A program made the translations under genes and the position numbers. The notes under the pieces were generated by a model. The model saw nothing but the letters and a program-made list of their open reading frames with translations, did no database searches and was not told where the DNA came from. 9,239 nucleotides of DNA from contig JAPHUG010000249.1 of NCBI GenBank assembly GCA_026197195.1, positions 1-9,239 on the forward strand, read 5' to 3'. This document shows, piece after piece, positions 1 through 5,307 of this stretch; within the stretch, counting starts at the first letter, position 1, and each line of letters starts with the position of its first letter. Source of the stretch: Sedimenticola sp. GTDB taxonomy: Bacteria; Pseudomonadota; Gammaproteobacteria; Chromatiales; Chromatiaceae.

Positions 1-1
1 G

Positions 2-382
2 ATGCTGGTCGCATCCCGTCATCGCATGGCCCTGATCACTGAACGGGAAGATGATCGGGCGGAGCCGGCACTCAGTGATCTGCTGAAGTCCCTGGACACC
101 CGCACACTGGATCTGGTGCTGGTTGAAGGCTACAAGCGTGAACATTTCCCCAAGATTGAACTACACCGACCTTCGTTAGGGAAAAAGCTGCTCTATCCTG
201 AAGATTCCAATATCATCGCCATTGCAACCGATCAGCGACTCTCCACCACACCTTGTCATATCCCGGTGCTGGACCTTAACAGTCCGTCTGACATAGTGAC
301 GTTTATACTCAGCTTTACTCTGCAGCAGAAAAAACAGCCGATGCCGGCCTTCTCCCTGCAGGGCCACCAACGTTTTCAATAG
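2..382 (+). CDS. mobB: Molybdopterin-guanine dinucleotide biosynthesis adapter MobB, C-terminal part (5' truncated by window edge)
   Basis: MobB is a small cytoplasmic GTP-binding partner of MobA, which attaches GMP to molybdopterin to make the MGD form of the molybdenum cofactor. The visible 126 residues align well with the second part of the E. coli protein: an opening MLVASRHRMAL-type strand, a TLDLVLVEGYKREHFPKIEL segment (the family's VEG-(F/Y)-K signature, residues 41-45 of the visible part) and an IIAIATD strand. The Walker A loop expected near the N-terminus lies upstream of the window. The ATG at base 2 is therefore almost certainly internal and not the true start; E. coli MobB is about 175 residues. 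The gene ends with TAG at 380-382, followed by a 116-bp gap to pdsR. No neighbour visible here is linked to molybdenum metabolism. Identity is confident; the boundary is partial. Confidence 0.9.
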   Translation: MLVASRHRMALITEREDDRAEPALSDLLKSLDTRTLDLVLVEGYKREHFPKIELHRPSLGKKLLYPEDSNIIAIATDQRLSTTPCHIPVLDLNSPSDIVTFILSFTLQQKKQPMPAFSLQGHQRFQ

Positions 383-413
383 CCTTTCAACAATCTGTGA
401 TCGAGTGCCGTGG

Positions 414-488
414 TTAGCCCCACCTAACGGTGAGCAACTGTTTTATTAGCCCATGCTATATAGTGTAGAGTTAGCCGATACCAGCTAA
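414..488. repeat. Cluster of TTAG(C)/(G)CTAA half-sites upstream of pdsR
   Basis: Within 75 bases of the mobB-pdsR gap the motif TTAGC occurs three times on the plus strand (414-418, 446-450, 471-475). It also occurs in inverted form as CTAA at 424-427 and GCTAA at 484-488. Two of the pairs form inverted repeats: GTTAG/CTAAC with a 6-base loop (413-428) and TTAGC/GCTAA with an 8-base loop (471-488). The cluster flanks the best -10-like element of the region. The arrangement suggests binding sites for a regulator, possibly PdsR itself, but the spacings (32 and 25 bases between direct copies) are not the 10-11 base steps usual for OmpR-type proteins. The copies are seen directly; the function is inference. 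Confidence 0.4.
455..464 (+). promoter_or_regulatory. Weak candidate extended -10 element for pdsRS
   Basis: TGC at 454-456 followed by TATATA at 457-462 (or TATAGT at 459-464) resembles an extended -10 about 35 bases upstream of the pdsR start. No convincing -35 hexamer is found 15-19 bases upstream, which would fit an activator-dependent promoter between the TTAGC copies. No Shine-Dalgarno sequence is visible before the pdsR ATG; the bases just upstream are CCAAACACT. The promoter call is tentative. Confidence 0.3.
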
Positions 489-498
489 TCCAAACACT

Positions 499-1197
499 AT
501 GAAAAAACAGATTGCGATTGTAGAAGACGAACCGGCTATCCGTGAGAACTATGCAGACCTTCTGAGCCGCCAGGGCTACCAGGTAAAAGGCTACGCCGGG
601 CGACAGGAGGCGATAACCGCCTTTCGCAACCAGCTGCCAGACCTGGCCATCCTGGATATCGGGTTGAATGATGAGATGGAAGGCGGTTTTGAGCTCTGCC
701 GAGAACTGCGTGCACTTTCAGGCACCCTTCCCATCATTTTCCTAACTGCACGGGATAATGAGCTGGATACAGTCTCCGGCTTAAGGCTGGGCGCTGATGA
801 TTACCTAACCAAAGACATCAGCCTGACCCATCTCGCCGCTCGTGTTGCCGCGCTGTTTCGACGCATGGAGGCGATGAAGCAACCGGTTCAGCAGGACAGG
901 ATACTCGAGCGGGGCCACCTCACCCTGGACCAGGATCGTTTCCTCGTCACCTGGAATGGCTTGTCCGTTGATCTCACCCTGACAGAATTCTGGTTTGTTC
1001 ATGCCCTATGCAACCACCCTGGTCATGTTCGTAGCCGGGATCAATTAATGGATGCCGCCAATATTCTGGTAGATGCCACCAGCATTAGCACCCATATCAA
1101 ACGAATCCGGCGCAAGTTTGAAGAGATCGACGCAAGCTTCAACGCCATTGAGACGGTCTACGGCCTGGGCTATCGCTGGAATATCTCACCGGCATGA
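499..1197 (+). CDS. pdsR: OmpR-family response regulator of the proteobacterial dedicated sortase type (PdsR)
   Basis: This 232-residue cytoplasmic transcription factor is phosphorylated by its partner kinase. Residues 1-120 are a receiver domain: acidic pocket E9-D10, phosphoacceptor D53 in DLAILDIG, switch T83 in FLTAR, and K105 in GADDYLTKD. Residues about 135-230 are a winged-helix DNA-binding domain with SRDQLMDAA, TSISTHIKRIRRK and a final TVYGLGYRW strand. The wording EDEPAIRENYADLLSRQGYQ and the EMEGGFELCRELRALS stretch match my memory of TIGR03787, the response regulator of sortase systems found mostly in marine proteobacteria. K105 is followed by Asp where most OmpR proteins have Pro. 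The ATG at 499 gives the family N-terminus, although it has no visible Shine-Dalgarno. The stop overlaps the pdsS start (ATGA), so the two are probably translationally coupled. Response regulator: very sure; the sortase-linked subfamily: fairly sure. Confidence 0.88.
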   Translation: MKKQIAIVEDEPAIRENYADLLSRQGYQVKGYAGRQEAITAFRNQLPDLAILDIGLNDEMEGGFELCRELRALSGTLPIIFLTARDNELDTVSGLRLGADDYLTKDISLTHLAARVAALFRRMEAMKQPVQQDRILERGHLTLDQDRFLVTWNGLSVDLTLTEFWFVHALCNHPGHVRSRDQLMDAANILVDATSISTHIKRIRRKFEEIDASFNAIETVYGLGYRWNISPA

Positions 1198-3311
1198 GCC
1201 AGGAACGGCGATTTGTTCAGAGCATTCGGTTTAAGCTTCTGCTGGTTTCGCTCACCCTGCTGGCCATACCCTGGGCCGGGTATCGCTATATCCAGGAGAC
1301 CGAGCGATTTCTCCGCCAGACACAGGAGACCATGTTGCTGAGTACGGCCCAGGCGGTGGCTGCCATCCTGCATGACGCTCCAGCCCTACTCCCTCCCCTT
1401 CGAAACAGCACAGACTCGTCAAGCGAACCCCTTATCTATCTCAATCGACTCAATCAGCCGATACAGCTGGATGGCTATAAGGAGGACTGGCTCCCCTATC
1501 TGGATAACAGTGAACGCTACCCGAATCAGGAAAACTGGCAGTTCGAAGTTCTATCTGGTGAATACGGCAGTCATCTCTATCTACTCATCCATGTGAAGGA
1601 TGACCAGGTGCTGCATCTGCCACCGGCCGCCACACGGATGGATCAGGGCGATTACGTGCAGCTCACCATTCAACAGAGCAATGGCCAGCTGGTTGACTAT
1701 CGCCTCGCTACTCCGGCACCTGGATGGGTTACCGCCCATCAGATGCCTACTCGCCGTGGTGATCCTTACCCGGTTCGGCGCGAAGACCGGATTCAGGGGG
1801 AGTGGCAGACCTCCGAACACGGATATACCCTGGAGTTGCGGATACCCCAGTATCTGGTGGGTGATCGTCTGGCTATCACCGTCGCCGACCTGGATGACGC
1901 CTCACAACCTGAAACAAGAACCATCAGCTCTATCCTGCCTGACATCAACGCTCCGGTACTGGGGCGTCTGATCAGGCCTGATCCTGAGATTGGTCGGCTC
2001 ATCGGCGGGTTGCAGCATGAAAACGCACGCATCTGGGTCGTCAATAACCAACGTCTGGTACTGGCCAAACGGGGACAGCTGCAACCCACCGACATCAGCC
2101 TGGTTGCCAGTGAAACGCCTTTGCCCTCTTTGATGCAACTGTTGATGCGACTGATACTGGACCAGCCCAGTGAACACTTTGAAGATGAATTCAGCCGGAG
2201 CACCCGACTCAGTGGCGAGGAGATCGAGTCGGCCTTAGCGGGCAGGCAACAGACACGTCGTCGCAGTACACCGGATAACAAGGCTGTCATACTCTCTGCG
2301 GCCTGGCCGATTGAATCAAAGCAGGGGATCGCAGGCGCGGTGCTGGTTGAGCAGACAACTAACAAAATCCTCAGCCTGCAAAATCAGGCACTGGAGAAGA
2401 TCACCGGCATCACCCTGCTGCTGTTTCTTTTAACCGGGATGGCCATACTCGGCTTTGCCACACTGCTCACCCGGCGTATTCGACGCCTGAGCCGGCAGAT
2501 CGAAGCCGCTGTGACAGCTGATGGTCGCATACAGGCGGAGCTGAAACCGGATCGGGCAACGGATGAGATCGGCGACCTCAGCCGCAGCTTTTCCAGCGTC
2601 CTGAATCGCCTCTCTGAATACAATCGCTACCTGGAGGCGATGGCCTCAAGACTGGCCCATGAGTTCAGAACACCCTTGACGATAGTTAAATCCTCTCTGG
2701 AAAACCTCAATGACACCCGGGACCCTGACACTCAATCGCGCTACTTGCTGCGTGCCGAAGAGGGGATTGAGCGTCTAGGCTTGATTCTGCATAGAATGCG
2801 CGAAGCGACACGCCTGGAACAACAGTTGATGCAGACCGAGATTGTGGCCTTTGATATTAATGCCATGCTGGGTATGGCAATCGAGGGGTATCGCCAGGGC
2901 TTTCCAGAAGCCCGGTTCGATTACCAGGGCGTTGCCAAACCCCTGTTTATCAAAGGGGCACCTGATCTGATCAGTCAGGCACTGGACAAGCTGATCAGTA
3001 ATGCCGTTGATTTCCATCAACCAGAATCGTCTATTGAATTAATCCTGACATCTCATGGTAATGGCACCATCAAGCTATCTATCTGCAACCAAGGACCTGC
3101 ACTTCCCCCTGGCATGGAACAGGAACTGTTCGCTTCCATGGTCTCTATCCGTGACGCCAAACAGGGAGAGCCTCACTTGGGTTTAGGGCTCTATCTGGTC
3201 CGACTTATTTGTGAATTTCATGGCGGCAAGGCAAGCGCGCGAAATCTGGATTCAGGCCAAGGGGTCGAGTTCAGCCTGCTGTTTCCAGCCCAACCCGATC
3301 GCAAAAACTGA
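1194..3311 (+). CDS. pdsS: Membrane sensor histidine kinase of the dedicated sortase type (PdsS) with CBM9-like periplasmic domain
   Basis: This 705-residue inner-membrane kinase would phosphorylate PdsR; its length matches TIGR03785, the kinase paired with Gram-negative sortase systems. A first membrane segment lies at about 13-30. A large periplasmic region (about 35-402) follows, then a second membrane segment (about 403-425), a HAMP linker (about 424-477) and the kinase core. In the core, H489 sits in the H box (LAHEFRTPL), N603 in the N box (LISNAVDF) and GLGLYLVR is the G2 box at 663-670. The first half of the sensor region, about 85-236, has a CBM9/DOMON-like strand pattern: QLDGYKEDW, LYLLIHVKDD, QGDYVQLTI, GYTLELRIP and ITVADLDD. 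The second half (about 275-395) looks like the membrane-proximal sensing domain of ChvG-like kinases (ARIWVVNNQRLVLA; SAAWPI...GAVLVEQ). The G1 box reads CNQGPALP, with Asn where Asp is usual. The start overlaps the pdsR stop. The kinase is certain; the ligand is unknown. Confidence 0.87.
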   Translation: MSQERRFVQSIRFKLLLVSLTLLAIPWAGYRYIQETERFLRQTQETMLLSTAQAVAAILHDAPALLPPLRNSTDSSSEPLIYLNRLNQPIQLDGYKEDWLPYLDNSERYPNQENWQFEVLSGEYGSHLYLLIHVKDDQVLHLPPAATRMDQGDYVQLTIQQSNGQLVDYRLATPAPGWVTAHQMPTRRGDPYPVRREDRIQGEWQTSEHGYTLELRIPQYLVGDRLAITVADLDDASQPETRTISSILPDINAPVLGRLIRPDPEIGRLIGGLQHENARIWVVNNQRLVLAKRGQLQPTDISLVASETPLPSLMQLLMRLILDQPSEHFEDEFSRSTRLSGEEIESALAGRQQTRRRSTPDNKAVILSAAWPIESKQGIAGAVLVEQTTNKILSLQNQALEKITGITLLLFLLTGMAILGFATLLTRRIRRLSRQIEAAVTADGRIQAELKPDRATDEIGDLSRSFSSVLNRLSEYNRYLEAMASRLAHEFRTPLTIVKSSLENLNDTRDPDTQSRYLLRAEEGIERLGLILHRMREATRLEQQLMQTEIVAFDINAMLGMAIEGYRQGFPEARFDYQGVAKPLFIKGAPDLISQALDKLISNAVDFHQPESSIELILTSHGNGTIKLSICNQGPALPPGMEQELFASMVSIRDAKQGEPHLGLGLYLVRLICEFHGGKASARNLDSGQGVEFSLLFPAQPDRKN

Positions 3312-3323
3312 GTAAAAAGTACC

Positions 3324-4100
3324 TCAACTCTTGATACCAATACCCCGATTGAGCAAGTAGAGACTAAACGCACTCAAAACCAGAATAAACAGGACGACGA
3401 TACTCAGCGCCACCCCCATTGAGATATCAGATACGCCCAGCAATCCATAGCGAAAGGCGTTGACCATATAAAGAATGGGATTGGCCAGTGAAACCTGTTG
3501 CCAAAACTCGGGCAACATATTAATCGAGTAGAACACGCCACCCAGATAGGTCAGGGGTGTCAATATAAAGGTGGGAACAATGGTAATGTCATCAAAACTG
3601 TTGGCATAGACGGCATTAATAAAACCGGCAAGGGAGAAAAGGATGGAGGTCAACACAAAGACCGCCAAAGTCCAACCATAACTCTGCACTTGGATATCGG
3701 TAAAAAACAGCGACACCACGGTCACGGTCACGCCAACCAGCACACCACGTGAAACACCACCCGACACATAGCCCGCCAGGATTATCCAGTTGGGTACCGG
3801 AGAGATAATCAGCTCTTCAACATGGTGTTGGTATTTACTGCTAAAAAATGACGAAACCACATTGGAGTATGAATTGGTAATGACTGCCATCAGGATCAGG
3901 CCGGGTACAATAAAGTCGATGTAGCTGAAGCCATCCATCTCACCAATCCGTGATCCAATCAGATTGCCAAAAATAATATAGTAGAGTGTGGTGGTAATGG
4001 CCGGCGGCAAAATAGTCTGCAACCAAATCCGCGCAAAACGCAGAAACTCTTTAGTAAAGATGGTAACAAAGGCAGTCCAGTAACGGCTATAACGGGTCAT
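3324..4100 (-). CDS. yadH: ABC-2 type transporter permease, YadH-like
   Basis: This 258-residue inner-membrane protein is the permease half of an ABC-2 exporter and works with the YadG-like ATPase encoded just upstream. It resembles E. coli YadH along its whole length: RFARIWLQTILPPAITTTLY, FGNLIGSRIGEMDGFSYIDF, the EELIISPVP loop, FDDITIVPTFILTPLTYLGG and the ABC-2 signature NPILYMVNAFRYG (residues 207-219). About six membrane segments are visible: roughly 26-46, 60-80, 107-131, 143-165, 172-191 and 228-250. The ATG at 4100 overlaps the yadG stop (ATGA), so the pair is co-transcribed and probably coupled. The gene converges on pdsS with only 12 bases between stop codons. The substrate is not established for the family; drug or polysaccharide export is a common guess and cannot be judged from sequence. 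Identity by family is strong. Confidence 0.93.
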   Translation of the reverse strand: MTRYSRYWTAFVTIFTKEFLRFARIWLQTILPPAITTTLYYIIFGNLIGSRIGEMDGFSYIDFIVPGLILMAVITNSYSNVVSSFFSSKYQHHVEELIISPVPNWIILAGYVSGGVSRGVLVGVTVTVVSLFFTDIQVQSYGWTLAVFVLTSILFSLAGFINAVYANSFDDITIVPTFILTPLTYLGGVFYSINMLPEFWQQVSLANPILYMVNAFRYGLLGVSDISMGVALSIVVLFILVLSAFSLYLLNRGIGIKS

Positions 4101-5026
4101 TGGGTCACTCCATTACGAGCATTTTCCACCATATTAATAAACAGCTGTTCCAGCCGGTTCTGCTTATTGCGCATAGAGGTAATACCAATACCTTTGCCAG
4201 TCAATTGTTCAAATAACTGATTAATACTCTGATCACTGCTGATAGCCACTTCCACCCGCTGCTCATCCAGACGCACCAACTGGAAACTATCAAGCAGAGG
4301 CAACTCATCCAGTGGATCACGCAGATTCAGAACAAAGGTTTCCGTGTGCAGCTGATGCAGCAGTCGATCCATGCGGGTGTTTTCTACAATACGTCCCTGG
4401 TTAATGATGGCGATATTACGGCACAGACTCTCGGCCTCTTCCAGGTAGTGCGTTGTCAGGATAATGGTGGTGCCATGGGCATTGAGTTCACTCATGAACT
4501 TCCACATGGAACGCCGAATCTCGATATCCACACCGGCAGTTGGCTCATCCAGTATCAATAGTTTGGGTCTGTGTACTAACGCACGGGCTATCATCAAGCG
4601 CCGCTTCATACCACCGGACAATGTTCGGGACATCTGGTTACGTTTATCCCATAGATCCAGCTGTTTCAGGCTCGTCTCGGCGCGCCGCCACGCCTCTTTT
4701 CGGGGAATACCATAAAAACCGGCCTGGTTTACGATAATCTCTCCGATGCGCTCCCACATATTGAAATTAAACTCCTGGGGAACCAGCCCGATACAGGATT
4801 TCACCGACTCCGGGTCCTTATCCAGGTCATGGCCAAACACTTCAACACGACCCGAGGTTTTATTCACCAACGAGCTGATAATACCGATAGCGGTCGATTT
4901 TCCCGCGCCATTAGGACCCAGCAGAGCAAAAAAATCACCCTCCCCGACTGTAATATCAATCCCCTTCAGGGCCTCAAATCCGTTCTTGTAGACCTTTCGA
5001 AGATCAGAAATGGCAAGTGCATTCAT
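4097..5026 (-). CDS. yadG: ABC transporter ATP-binding protein, YadG-like
   Basis: This 309-residue cytoplasmic ATPase drives the YadH permease. All motifs of an active ABC ATPase are present: Walker A GPNGAGKST (37-45), Q-loop Q84 in LVPQEFNFN, signature LSGGMKRR (136-143), Walker B LLILDE (156-161) with catalytic E161, and H-loop H193. The region up to about 225 matches E. coli YadG closely, including GIISSLVNKTSGRVEVFG and EPTAGVDIEIRRSMW. The C-terminal accessory part (about 228-309) ends with the related MRNKQNRLEQLFINMV. The ATG at 5026 is preceded by AGG nine bases upstream and gives the family's usual N-terminus. It is the first gene of the yadGH operon and is transcribed from a candidate promoter about 110 bases upstream, divergent from the flavoprotein gene. 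Function as an exporter ATPase is sure; the substrate is unknown. Confidence 0.94.
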   Translation of the reverse strand: MNALAISDLRKVYKNGFEALKGIDITVGEGDFFALLGPNGAGKSTAIGIISSLVNKTSGRVEVFGHDLDKDPESVKSCIGLVPQEFNFNMWERIGEIIVNQAGFYGIPRKEAWRRAETSLKQLDLWDKRNQMSRTLSGGMKRRLMIARALVHRPKLLILDEPTAGVDIEIRRSMWKFMSELNAHGTTIILTTHYLEEAESLCRNIAIINQGRIVENTRMDRLLHQLHTETFVLNLRDPLDELPLLDSFQLVRLDEQRVEVAISSDQSINQLFEQLTGKGIGITSMRNKQNRLEQLFINMVENARNGVTQ

Positions 5027-5060
5027 CGAGTTAACCTGTTCGGTATCTTTTTTTGGGTGT

Positions 5061-5080
5061 CAGACAAACAACCCTGTCTG
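5061..5080. repeat. Inverted repeat CAGACA-N8-TGTCTG in the yadG leader
   Basis: CAGACA (5061-5066) and TGTCTG (5075-5080) are perfect reverse complements separated by eight bases. The repeat lies about 35 bases upstream of the yadG start and inside the predicted 5' leader. It is not followed by a T-run on either strand (the minus strand continues into an A-run), so it is unlikely to be an intrinsic terminator. It could be an operator or a leader hairpin affecting yadG expression. The repeat is seen directly; the role is unknown. Confidence 0.4.
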
Positions 5081-5137
5081 TGAGAATCGCGGGATGGGGC
5101 CTTTAGACCAGCCAATATTCTCTTTAAAGTAATCTTC

Positions 5138-5167
5138 ACTATATGGAGTCGTTGCGAATGAAATCAA
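5138..5167 (-). promoter_or_regulatory. Candidate sigma70 promoter for yadGH
   Basis: On the minus strand TTGATT (5167-5162, four of six consensus bases) and TATAGT (5143-5138, five of six) are separated by 18 bases. Transcription would start near 5131, leaving a leader of about 105 bases before yadG that contains the CAGACA inverted repeat. It is the best promoter-like pair in the intergenic region. Confidence 0.5.
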
Positions 5168-5307
5168 CCATCTTATTCGTGATCGAAGCCGCAAGGCCAC
5201 AAACCCTGATGACGAAAGGGAAACGAAGGGACAAAAAACGATATACTAGGCGAAAAGCAGCCGCAGCAGCTGTGCAAAAAACAATAGTATCGAGGTATAA
5301 GGTATGA
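5158..5307 (+). CDS. Possible small ORF, 49 residues, basic, overlapping the start of the SQR-like gene
   Basis: An open frame runs from ATG at 5158 through 49 codons to TGA at 5305-5307; that TGA overlaps the ATG of the downstream flavoprotein gene as ATGA. A GGAG (5145-5148) lies nine bases before the ATG, a good Shine-Dalgarno. The product would start MKSTILFVIEAARPQ and continue with a very basic stretch (KGKRRDKKRYTRRK), a run of five Ala and a basic end. I do not recognise it. The Shine-Dalgarno plus ATGA coupling argues for translation, for example as a leader peptide. Against it are its small size, a purine-rich sequence that lowers the chance of stops, and the fact that the best -10 for the downstream gene (5242-5247) lies inside it, so many transcripts would omit its start. 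It could be a chance ORF. Confidence 0.25.
   Translation: MKSTILFVIEAARPQTLMTKGKRRDKKRYTRRKAAAAAVQKTIVSRYKV
5219..5247 (+). promoter_or_regulatory. Candidate promoter for the SQR-like gene
   Basis: TATACT at 5242-5247 matches five of six bases of the -10 consensus and lies 57 bases before the flavoprotein ATG. No sigma70 -35 is found; the bases 17 upstream are GGAAAC (5219-5224). This vaguely resembles the -35 of extracytoplasmic-function sigma promoters, but the -10 does not follow that class. Activator dependence is another reading. Confidence 0.3.
5292..5296 (+). promoter_or_regulatory. Ribosome binding site of the SQR-like gene
   Basis: GAGGT at 5292-5296 lies seven bases before the ATG at 5304 and supports that start. 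Confidence 0.7.

Noticed and set aside
408..430. Hairpin CCG(TGG)TTAG-loop-CTAACGG as a mobB terminator
   Set aside because: The stem has a 3-base bulge and is not followed directly by a T-run; the nearest Ts begin ten bases later. It fits better as part of the TTAG/CTAA site cluster.
1793..2365. 190-codon open frame on the minus strand inside pdsS
   Set aside because: It is antisense to the PdsS sensor region, rich in Ser and Arg, and shows no family motif.
3324..5026. YadGH as the transport arm of the neighbouring sortase-type regulon
   Set aside because: YadGH is a broadly conserved pair found without sortase systems, is on the opposite strand from pdsRS, and has its own promoter-like region far from pdsRS. 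Adjacency alone is not evidence.
5185..5252. Possible c-di-GMP-I riboswitch: CACAAACCC, then GACGAAAGGG, then GGGACAAAAAAC upstream of the SQR-like gene
   Set aside because: The order of words recalls the GEMM core, but the conserved GGGACGCAAAGCC is not present and no second tetraloop-receptor stem is seen. A covariance search with the Rfam GEMM-I model would settle it; a significant hit would reverse this rejection.
5255..5275. Hairpin-like GCAGC...GCTGT upstream of the SQR-like gene
   Set aside because: The stem is short and imperfect, has no T-run, and overlaps the Ala-rich codons of the small ORF, which explains the GCA/GCN repetition.
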